DNA of 64,000 nt from NCBI GenBank assembly GCA_037179385.1, contig CM074187.1, positions 42,442,879 to 42,506,878 of the forward strand. The letters run 5' to 3'. A model generated the notes under the pieces. That model was given only the letters and a program-made list of their open reading frames with translations, ran no database searches and was not told the DNA's origin. Below are positions 47,205 through 57,089 of this stretch, one piece after another (positions within the stretch are counted from its first letter, which is position 1; the number at the start of each line of letters is the position of its first letter). The stretch is from Holothuria scabra (Eukaryota; Echinodermata; Holothuroidea; Aspidochirotida; Holothuriidae). A program made the position numbers and the translations under genes.

Positions 47205-48559
47205 CGCAAAGATTCCTTGCCTGCCTTCGGCAGGCAAGGAATCTTTGCGATGGTGATGTTGTGTGTATGTTTGTGTGTGTGTATGTGACGCTTTGGCTTG
47301 TAAACACAATATCTCAAGAAGGGTAGGTGTGACTAATCTCGTATTTAGTGTGTGGGTTGGCCATATTGAGTAGATGATCCCTATCGTTTTTGGTGGAGGT
47401 CAAAGGTAATTTGGGGTCACGAAAGGTCAAATGGTCAAAACCTTGTAAACATATCTCCAGAATGGTACATGTGACTATGCTCATATTTGGTGCGTAAGTT
47501 GGTCATATTAGATAGATGATCCTTATGGATTTTTGTGGAGGTCAAAGGTCATTTGGGGTCAGGAGGGGTCAAGAGGTCACAACCTGGTAAACAGGATATG
47601 TCAAGAACGGGTACATGTGACCAATCTCATATTTGGGTGTGTGGGTTTGTCATATAACGTAGATGATTTCTGTCGGTTTTTGTGGAGGTCAAATGTCATT
47701 TGGGGTCAGGAGGGGTCAAATGGTAAATTACTCAGATTGCGTGTAAACACGGTATCTCAAGAAAGGTAAGTGTGACTTATCTCATATTTGGTGTGTGGGT
47801 TGGCCATATTAAATAGATGAGCCTTATTGGTTTTGGTGGAGGTCAAATGTCATTTGGGGTTATGAGAGGTCAAAAGGTCAAAACCTTGTAAATATGATAT
47901 CTCAAAAAGAGTTATTATGTCATCTTTGAGTGTTTTTTGTATTGAGTAGATGATCCCTTTCGAATTTTGTGGAGGTCAGAGGTCATTTGGGGTTTATGAG
48001 AGGGCAAAAGGCCAAAACCTAACTAGTGAACATAGTATCTCTAGAAAAGTGCATGTGACTAAGCCCATGTTCAGTATGTAGGTTGGCCATATTGAGATGG
48101 TGATCCCAGTTGATTTTTGTGAAGGTCAACTTAGGTCATTTGTGGTTAGCATTGTCAAAATCTTACGAACTTGCTAGCAGAGTATTACTGTACAAGAAAT
48201 GTCACTTGTAAGGTTCTCATACTTGATGGGTAGATGATGCATGGTGAAAAAATGATCCCTATAGTTTGTGGTGGAGATGAAATCTCCCTTTGGTTCACAA
48301 GGGGTCAAAGTCTCAATGTCATATTTACACAAATTTCCCATGGTTGGAGTCTTGGATACTGCAAAATTTCACACAAAGTATGTGGATGTGATATCATGAG
48401 TAGAACCCTTGTTCTTGTAGAAAGCTTCAATGCCTTGCATGTATACTTTGTGGGTACATTAGGGAGCACTGTCAATTTGAAAAATATTACCAAGCATTTG
48501 AAAAAAAGGTAGGCTTAAATTTCAGCGGCAAGGAATCACTAAGCCTTTTGGCTTTCTGG
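47205..48559 (+). mobile_element. Helentron-like subfamily C, complete copy (1.36 kb)
   Basis: The head is a perfect 21-bp-arm hairpin with a TTC loop (47205-47249) containing GATTCCTTGCC. Then come (TG)n, TGACGCTTTGGCTTG and core units of about 150 bp with GGTCAAAGGTCATTTGGGG. The 3' arm GGCAAGGAATC (48527-48537) is the exact inverse of the head arm. The hairpin AAGCC-TTTT-GGCTT (48541-48554) and CTGG (48556-48559) follow. The element ends 170 bp before exon 5. Confidence 0.8.
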
Positions 48560-48729
48560 TTCAAATTATACCCAAAACAGTTTCTAGGCGGGACACAAAG
48601 TTAAAAATTGTAACCTTTATGTTGGTAATTGTAAGCATTTTCATGTAGTAGTATCATACACTTTCAGAAAGTTATCGATATCAACTCAATGAGTCCCTTG
48701 AAGTTTCTATTTTTCTCTTCTTTTTCCAG

Positions 48730-48859
48730 AATGGTAGATGTAGGAGGTCAGAGGTCAGAAAGACGCAAATGGATTCATTGTTTTGAGAATGTCACGTCCA
48801 TTATGTTTCTAGTCGCCTTATCTGAATATGACCAAGTTCTTGTGGAATCAGACAGTGAG
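48730..48859 (+). CDS. GNAQ: Gαq/11 alpha subunit, coding exon 5 (codon 196 last base to residue 239)
   Basis: This exon carries switch [14 protein letters not shown] includes Gln203, equivalent to human GNAQ Gln209, which positions the hydrolytic water. The exon continues with the α2/β4/α3 stretch [20 protein letters not shown] and QVLVESDSE. It is essentially identical to the family consensus. The acceptor is TTCTCTTCTTTTTCCAG; the donor GAG|GTAAAT is weaker than the others, phase 0. The codons for residues 201-205 read GGAGGTCAGAGGTCA, the same 15-nt string found in an adjacent intronic repeat unit (47971-47985). Confidence 0.98.
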
Positions 48860-49441
48860 GTAAATGAAAGTTCTGTTTTGCTGGACTTGTTAAATGCTTG
48901 TAGAGCTACTGATCCATGGTGTATCTAAATAAGACCATTTTAAAGTAAGGTAGAACAGGGTATTGAACACAGTGAGTCAGTTTGTAAATTCAGTGCAGAG
49001 GCTATAATGGAAGTGGCAAGGAATCAGATTGTCAACACTGTGGTTATATCTCATTAGCTGATTTAACTTTTGGCCTTTTGGAATCATGGTCACTATGCTG
49101 TAACATACTACAAGGCTTAACACACATCTGCATACTGTACATTCATGCAGTATGTGTCAGACTGCATTATGTTTCCTGATAGTAAAATAGCCTGGCGTAC
49201 AAAAACAACTGCTATAGCTCAAACCCTAGGACAACAAACACCAGTTAAGTGATTCATCTGCCTGACATAGCATTTAGATGGATAATTAAGTGCAGTTTCA
49301 TGTGATAACTTAAAATGGGACCACTCTGAAGTAGGCCTACTGAGCATGCATAGCTAGTGTATGTGTATGGTTTGGCTAGGATATTGCCTAATGTTAGTTT
49401 GTATAGGCCTAGCCTACCAATGTGAGGAGCTATGGCTTTTT

Positions 49442-50476
49442 GGTTTTGATGAAAGAGAAATGTATGCAGATGTGCATGAATGTATGTATGCGTGTGTGTG
49501 TGTGACACTTAGGTTGTGCATGCAATATCTCAGGAAGGGAAACTTCCATCAAGCTCAATCTTAAAGCTTTGGTAGCCCATATAGAGAGGAAGAACCCTAT
49601 GGTTTTTGGTAGAGGTCAAAGGTCATTTGAGGTCACCGGAGGTCAAACACTGAAAACTTTGTGCAGGCGATATATCAAGAAGGGAAACTCTTTGAAGCTC
49701 AAACTTGGTGTGTGGGTACCCCATATTGAGAGGAAGAACCCTATTGTTTTGGTAGAGGTCAAAGGTCGTTTGAGGTCACCGGAGGTAAAACACTGAAAAC
49801 TTTGTGCACGTGAAATCTCAAGAAGGGAAACTTCTATAAAGCTGAAACTTGTGTGTGTGGGTAGCCCATATTGAGAGGAACAACCCTATTGTTTTTGGTA
49901 GAGGTCAAAGGTTGTTTGAAGTCAACGGAGGTCAGACACTGAAAACTTTGTGCACGGGATATCTCAAGAAGGGAAACTTCTTTGAAGCTCAAATTTGGTG
50001 TATGGGTAGCCCATATATAGTGGAAGGACCCTATTGATTTTGGTAGAGGTCAATGGTCATTTGAGCTCACCGGAGATCAAACACTGAAAAGTTTGTGCAC
50101 GTGATATCTCAAAGGGAACTTTCTATAAAAGCTCAAACTTGGTTTGCCAGTAGCCCATATTGAGAGGAAGAACCCTATTGTTTTTGTTAGAGGTCAAAGG
50201 TCATTTGAGGTCACTGGGGTCAAACACTGAAAATTTTGTGCACGTGATATCTCAAGAAGGGAAACTTCTATCAAGCTCAAACTTGGGTGCGTGGGTAGCC
50301 CATATAGAGAGGAAAAATCCTATTGTCTTTGGGTAGAGGTCAAAGGTCATTTGAGGTCACTGGAGGTCAATCACTGAAAAGTTTGTGCATGGGATTCCTC
50401 AAGAAGAAGAACTTCTTTGAAACTCAAACTTGGTGTGTTGATAGCCTATATGGAAAGAAAGGACCCTGTCCTTTTT
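49442..50476 (+). mobile_element. Helentron-like subfamily A variant, left part (host of nested insertion)
   Basis: The decayed head GGTTTTGATGAAAGAG is followed by six to seven units with the distinctive phrase ACTGAAAACTTTGTGCA. It is interrupted at CCTGTCCTTTTT (50476). The same unit phrase resumes at 53422 with TTGGTAGAGGTCAAAGGTC. Confidence 0.75.
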
Positions 50477-51388
50477 GGTTTCGATGAAAGAGAAACCTAT
50501 GCATTCACGATGGCGTGTGTGTGTATGTATGTGTGTATGTGCGTGTGTGTGTGTGTGGATGTATGTGTGTGTGTGTGTTTGTGACACTTTGCTTGTTAAC
50601 ACGATATCTCAAGAAGGGAAGGTCTCAATGTTTTCAAACTTGGTACATGGATGCCCCATAGTGAGAGGAAGAACCCTATTGTTTTTGGTGGGGGTCAAAG
50701 GTCATATGGGGTCACCAGGGGTCAAAATCTGAAAACCTTGTTAACATGATATCTTGAGGTAGAAATCTTGGATGAATGTCATACTTGGTATGTAGGTGGG
50801 TTATTGTCAGAGGAAGAAGCCTACTGTTTTTGGTGGGGGTCAAAGGTCATTTGGGGTCAATAAGGGTCAGACCCCGAAAACCTCGTTAACACGATATCTT
50901 GAGATTGGAAACTTGGATGAATGCCATACTTGGTACATAGATGCTCCACAGTGGGAGGAAGAACCCTATTGTTTTTGTTGGGGGTCAAAGGTCGTATGGG
51001 GTCACCAGGGATCAGACCCCGAAAACCTTGTAAACGCGATATATTGAGGTAGAAAGCTTGTATGAATGTCATACTTAGTATGTAGATGCATTATTATCAA
51101 GAGAATAAACCTACTGTTTTTGGTGGGGGTCAAAGGTCATGTGGGGTCGCCAGGGGTCAAAATCCGAAAACATCATTATCACTATTTCTTGAGATAGAAA
51201 ACTTAGATGAATGTCATACTTGGTATGTAGATGCAATATTGTCAAGGGACGAACCATATAACTTTTGGTGGGGGTCAAAGTACATTTGGGGTCACCATGG
51301 TCAAATCCGAAAACCTAATTATTACGACATCTTGAGATAGGAAACGTGGAATGAATGTCATTTTTAGGTAACAGTGTTCTCCACTAGC
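50477..51388 (+). mobile_element. Helentron-like subfamily A, copy lacking its tail
   Basis: The head hairpin GGTTTCGATGAAAGAGAAACC is at 50477-50497. It is followed by (TG)n and five units with GGTGGGGGTCAAAGGTCAT. The core stops near 51388 without a tail and continues into unrelated sequence. Confidence 0.75.
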
Positions 51389-52380
51389 TGTTTTTGACCA
51401 CAGGTGCACAACCAGGATAAAATCTGAAGAGTTCCCCCCCACCCCCTCCCTTGCACAAAAACAAAAACATTGGCCGCCCGGCCCAAAATTCTCTTGCACT
51501 TAGCCTAAAGCTAAAATTAGCAGTTTGAACACATGTGGATGGCATAAGATTTGAGCAGATGCATGCTGAAATATAGCTTGCTTGGCGGACGTGTTTGGCA
51601 ACTGCTTCAATATTTTGCACTACGTAATAACGAAGGAGAAGTGCACATTCGACACCTACCAAGAAGACAAGGTGAACTTCAACAGGAAATTTTTGTGGAA
51701 ATTGTGATTGTTCCATACACCAATGATCGATCACATACTTTGAGCGCAATCACAACAACTACTTGCGGCACATTCACTGCTTTCTCAGTGTGTACAGCTT
51801 AGCTAAAGGATCTCGCAAATTTCGACAATGGAATCTCGGAAAAAAGTTCGCCATTTTAAAAGGGGAAAAAGGTAAATAAATTAACGATATTCTACAGTGT
51901 CAATTCTTGGCTTTTGGAAAAATTGAAAACACCAAGTGTCTACCTCCCTTAACTGAGAAATTTAAGCCCAAAATGTATGGTTTGATTCAGCAAGTGAGCT
52001 AACGTTAGTACTTTCTGCATACGTTTGTGCTAGTCAGCAGTAGCCTACATTCCTTTCACAAAGCAGGATCGAGTACAGAAAAGGGGCAATAAAAATCCAT
52101 GTGGCCAAGAACATCTAAAATATTGTCAAGGCTTGTGTAATAGTCCCTCATACAACAATGTGCAATACTTTTGTGAGCTTAAGGCTTAAAGTTTTTCTCT
52201 ACGATATAATTTTCTTCAGCATGTCTTGGCACTTTTGCCATTGCCTAAGGTATAGCACATAGGCCTAGGCTAGCCTATGTACATTGTGAACCTATTCCTA
52301 TACATATGATGTTTATCTGCAATATCCTAACTAGTAACTGGGAAAGCTGTGCAGTGGTGAATGCTTTTTTTTTTATTTTT
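51389..52380. other. Non-repeat-like DNA between two Helentron-like copies
   Basis: This segment of about 990 bp contains no core units. It holds a C-rich tract near 51436-51450 and an 83-codon + ORF (51551-51802) that I do not recognise. Its position between head 50477 and tail 53421 makes it a candidate for captured DNA. Confidence 0.4.
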
Positions 52381-53421
52381 GGTTTCGATGATAAGAGAAA
52401 CCAATGGGATCATAATGGCGTTCGTGTGTATGTATGTATGCGTGGGTGTGTCTGTGTTTGTGACACGTTGCTTGTTAACACAATATCTCAAGATAGAAAT
52501 GTCTGAAAGTTTTTAAACTTAGTACATAGATGCACCATATTGAGAGGAAGAACCCTTCTGTTTTTGGGTGGAGGTGAAAGGTCATCTGGGGTCACTAGGG
52601 GTCAAAGTCTGAAAACATTGTTAACGCTATATCTCAAGGTAGGAAACTTGGATAGATTTCATAATTGGTATGTGGATGCGTTATGGTCAGGAGATGGTTG
52701 CTTTTGTTTTTGGCGTAGGTCAAAGGTCATCTGGGGTCAGTGGGGGTCCAAGTCTGGAAATCTGGTTAACACGATATCTCAAGATAGGAAGCTTGGATAG
52801 ATTTCATATTTGGGTATATGGATGCGTTATAGTCAGGAGATGGTCCCTGTTGTTTTTGGTGGAGGTCAAAGGTCATCTTGGGTCACGGAGGGTCAAAGTC
52901 TGAAAATCTTGTTAACACTGTATCTCAATCTAAGAAACTTGGATAAACTTCATATTTGGTATATGTGGATGGATGCCTTATGGTCAGATGATGGTTTCAT
53001 CATGTTTTTGGCAGAGGTCAAAGGTCATCTGGGGTCACCAGGGGTCAAAGTCTGAAAATCTTGTTAACATGATATCCCAAGATAGGAAGCTTGGATAGAT
53101 TTCATATTTGGGTATGTAGATGTGTTATAGTCAGGAGATGGTCCCCATTGTTTTTGGCAGAGGTCAAAGGTCAGCTGGGGGATCAAAGTCTGAAAGCTTT
53201 TTAAATGTGATCTTTCAAGATGGCTGTCTGTCTCTCTCTGTCTGCATGTTTGTCTGTCTATGTATGTCTTTAATGGAGGTCAAAAGTCACCTGGAATAAC
53301 AAAATTATTTTTTGAACATGCTAGTGTAACACTTGACTGTGAAGATAATGGTGCATGATGGCATTATTTGAAATGGAAAATTTATATATCATCGAAACCT
53401 CAATGCATTTTTGCATTCTGG
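52381..53421 (+). mobile_element. Helentron-like subfamily A, complete copy (1,041 bp)
   Basis: The head GGTTTCGATGATAAGAGAAACC is at 52381-52402. (TG)n, five units and a (CTGT)n-like run near 53222 follow. The tail carries ATCGAAACC (exact inverse of the head arm), the hairpin AATGCATTTTTGCATT and CTGG (53418-53421). It is one of the best-preserved copies. Confidence 0.85.
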
Positions 53422-54125
53422 TTGGTAGAGGTCAAAGGTCATTCGAGGTCACCAGAGGTCAAACACTGAAAACTTTGTGCACACAATGTCTCAAGAAGGG
53501 AAACTTTCATAAGGTGAAAACTTGGTGAATGGATAGCCTATATAAAGAGGAAGATTCCTATTGTTATTGGTAGAGGTCAAAGGTCATTTGAGGTCACCAG
53601 AGGTCAAAAACTGAAAACATTGTGCATGCAATATCTCAAGAAGGGAAATTTCTTTGAACCTCAAACTTGGTGTGTGGGTAGCCCATTTAGAGAGGAAGAA
53701 CCCTATTGTTTTTGGTAGAGGTCAAAGGTCATACAGGGTCACCAGAGGTCACAGTCTGAAAATCTTAATGTGAGACCTCAGGATAGGACACTTGAATATA
53801 TTTCATATGTGCTATGTAGATGCATTATGGTCAGGAGATGAACCCTAATTGTATTTGGTGGAGTTCAAAGGTCATGTGGGGTCACTGGAGGTCAAAATGT
53901 GAATGTTAACCTCTTAAGGTACAGAACTTAGTTTTCACATGTGGTATGTGGATGCACATTATGGTGAGAAGCTGGTCCTTATTTTTGTTGATGGAGGTCA
54001 AAAGTCATCTTTTTTTTCCAACATGCCAGTATATAACATGCAAGTGAGGAGATAATGGCACATGATGGCATCATTTGAAATAGAACATTTATGTATCATA
54101 TACCCAATGCATTTTTGCATTCTGG
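53422..54125 (+). mobile_element. Helentron-like subfamily A variant, right part (continues 49442-50476)
   Basis: The core resumes with TTGGTAGAGGTCAAAGGTC and the phrase CACTGAAAACTTTGTGCAC. It ends with a decayed 3' arm, the hairpin AATGCATTTTTGCATT and CTGG (54122-54125). Confidence 0.7.
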
Positions 54126-54472
54126 TTAAAGTATTGCAAATTTTTCTTGGGATTTGATGCATCATGGGAAATCTGTGATGTCATTGTGGCACATTAATTT
54201 GACATTGCATTCAATTTATTTATAATTATGATGCCCCTGCAGGTAATATTAAGCAATATTGTTGGTTGTGCCCGACATATGGTAAAGGGTACTCTAGATC
54301 TACAGGAAAAGATATTCAAACATTCCAACAGTATCAAATTTCAAGGACAAACAGGATGCTCAATTATAAAGAAAAACAAAAGGAATTTGAAGCAATGTGC
54401 CCATATTACATAACTTTCTGTGGCATTGTTGAAAGGCAGCAGTAATTTTTAACAGAAATAACCAATCTTTAA

Positions 54473-54717
54473 CCCTTTACCGTTGTTTGGGTCCTTTTGG
54501 ACCCATGCGGAGAGCTCGGCTGTCACCCATCTTTACTGTTTCCCGCGGAGCTCGAAACTGCAAGTAGCTACCTGAAAATTCGGCCACAACAACGAGAGAG
54601 ACAATAGTTTAAGGTCACGGGGTCAATGGCCTACCGATGCGGGGCGGGCTACGTCCGCTTTTCCGCCCACTCCCGAGGCACGCAAATAAGCCCCGATTGG
54701 AGCACAACAATAAAGGG
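54473..54717. mobile_element. piggyBac-like MITE, copy 1
   Basis: TTAA (54469-54472) precedes CCCTTTACCGTTGT. The right end, ACAATAAAGGG, is followed by TTAA (54718-54721). A TTAA target and a CCCTTT-type terminus fit piggyBac. The 245-bp interior is non-coding. Confidence 0.75.
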
Positions 54718-54820
54718 TTAATCTAAAATGTCTGCGCCACTCGGCTAAAGGGTTACGTGCACACACGCAGAGACAGTGGCATCAGTTTTGCAGTGAACAC
54801 ACTCCACAGGCTTATTTTAA

Positions 54821-55071
54821 CCCTTTACAGTTGTTTGGGTCCTTTTGGACCCATGCGGAGAGCTCGGCTGTCACCCATCTTTACTGTTTCACAAGAAGCT
54901 CGAAACTGCAAGTAGCTACCTGAAAATTCGGCCACAACAACGAGAGAGACAATAGTTAAAGGTCACAGGGTCAATGGCCTAAGGAAGCCGATGCGTGACG
55001 GGCTACGTCCGCTTTTCCGCCCACTCCCGAGGGGCGCAAATATGCCCTGATCGGAGCACAACGGTAAAGGG
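54821..55071. mobile_element. piggyBac-like MITE, copy 2
   Basis: TTAA (54817-54820) precedes CCCTTTACAGTTGT. The right end, ACAACGGTAAAGGG, is followed by TTAA (55072-55075). It lies in the same orientation as copy 1, 95 bp downstream, and is about 90% similar by eye. Confidence 0.78.
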
Positions 55072-56221
55072 TTAAAGTGATATATCTTGAGTTAGGAAAA
55101 TGGTATTGTGATAGGGTTGAAGGACATGGTGTGGAATATTTTTGTTTTTCTTACAAGACAGATGTGAAAAGCCACCAGAACATGCCTTTCAGTGATATTG
55201 CAGGGAAAGACAGTAATATTAGGGAGAAACACTTATTGATAGTTACAGTAAAGTACCACAAGTCTTTGCCAAATATCAGGGAACAGTTTAATATTAAAGT
55301 TTGCCATTTTGTTTTGCTACACAAGATGGACTAATGGCTACAAAACAATGCAATGCCACATTGTGAAGCAGGTTTTGTAAATGTGTGCAAATTAGGGCTC
55401 TTTAATGATTTTGTGACAGAGAGGCCTGGATCATCAAAAATGATGTCAAAAATTTGAACTTTAAATTATTCCTTGAGCATTGGTTGGCTCATTGGTACAT
55501 AGTTGAGGTCTACCACAGTTGAGGTCTATGGCTCCTGAAACAGCAGGTTGCATTAACTGTTTACTTTCAATTGTTGTACTGAACACATGTTTACATAGTC
55601 TTTGGTTTTTAAACTCTGGAAGAATGCACTTGTGTATTTAAAAAGATAGTGAAGTGATTGATTGGTATACTTCCCAGGGGCCTGTTTGCTTTTCCTATCA
55701 ATGTTACACTCTTATGCAGTAGGGTAACTGTGTGGAGGGTTATGTTTTGTCTGTGTGCAGTTGACATTCAACAGAACTTTGTTTGCATCTGCTTTTCTTA
55801 AAACTCATCTTATCCTATATAAATAATTTAAGAAGTGTGATGAGGGGTAAGAATTTGTCAAGTGGCTATCAAGATTGGCCATGTCAATGTGATAGGGTGA
55901 AACATCTTTATGAGGTTTTGATGAGGTATCTGTGAAGTTAATTCATCGCTTGAATTTATCCCCATGAAGAAACAGAAATGTATCCTTAAAGAAATTATGT
56001 TGTTTGGAATACTTGAGAGTATATAGTTGTGCAGTAGTTGACAAACTGAGCATCACTTTCTGTGTACATTCCACGGGCTTTTTACAAGTAGTTAACCATT
56101 TCATTTTCAGTTCTATGTTGTTTCAAAGACTTGGAATGTAAGAGAAGTTGAAATTGATTAATAAAATCAGACAAACTTTTGCAGACTGAATTGCATGGTA
56201 AAAAGTCTGTTGACAATGTTA

Positions 56222-56300
56222 ACTGGAAAAAACACTGTGGCCGGCGCGACTTGAACTAATTGGTTGTAAACTCGTCCGTAGAACTCCATCTTACTAACTG
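56222..56300 (+). mobile_element. tRNA-derived SINE, 3' fragment
   Basis: CTGGAAAAAACACTGTGGCC, GGTTGTAAACT and CTTACTAACT match the 3' third of the SINE at 45332-45571. The tRNA-like head is missing. Confidence 0.6.
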
Positions 56301-57089
56301 TTGACACAGTTTGTTGAGCCAATTATGGTAATATCTGAACTTGTTGATAAGTCAAAGTTAATATCAGTCTTTACTGATAAAAAGTAAAGTCTGATATTAC
56401 AGTCAAACAAGATTTCATTGCATTGGCCAGGCCATGTATTTTTATGGACTAGAGAATGTCCTAACCATTGTTTGGATGTTAAAATCAATGTGTAATTGAT
56501 CCATGAAGTCACCTCCCAATTCTTTGGAAATGCGTAGCTTATACTCTCACAGTGTTTCAGCTCCCAATTACTGCCCCGTAATCCTAACACTTTTGTTAAA
56601 GGCCTTATCCTGTCACCAAAAAGCAGTTCCATTTTCCTAACCTACTCAAATCCCACAAATGTCTAAAATTCATCCTCATCAGATACTATCTCAGTTGATT
56701 GTTCTAGGGTGAGTATACTGTGCAAGATCCCAACGTGTAACCAAAACAATGTCAGTACAGTACATGCTGTGTAATAGTTTTTTTAGTATACTGCAATTTT
56801 GGAACTTGCTGCCAATCAAAGAGCTGTGTCAATTGAGATTTTCTGCCACAAAAAATGTAGTATGAGGTGAGAGAATTACACCCTTCAAAGAAGCATTTAA
56901 GGTGACATCAAGTTTTACTATGTTAGAGGGGTTACTTATTCTAAGCATTTCAGTGATCTTTGCATTGAAGTCCGATGTGTGGTTTCAAGATATGAGCAGG
57001 TGTGTTTGTCACATTTTCAACAAAAAGTGAACTTGAAGCAAGCACATATGACATTTTATCCTCACATTTAAGGGCAGTCTTTTGTTTTT

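Larger units (their letters stand above)
42549..48729 (+). other. Intron 4 of Gαq (6,181 bp)
   Basis: The left part (42549-44140) is AT-rich, with a G10 run near 42980, a poly-A tract at 43762-43786 and no supported gene. From about 44140 to 48560 the intron is almost entirely repeats, listed separately. Confidence 0.9.

Noticed and set aside
47961..48000. Captured Gα exon fragment as the origin of the repeat core
   Set aside because: Identity to exon 5 is limited to 15 nt. Flanking bases and codon context do not match.
42549..48729. A second, alternative switch-region exon (duplicated Gα exon) in the introns
   Set aside because: I looked for repeated Gα motifs (GESGKS, DVGGQ, NKKD) outside the six exons on both strands and found only repeat-derived GGQRS look-alikes.
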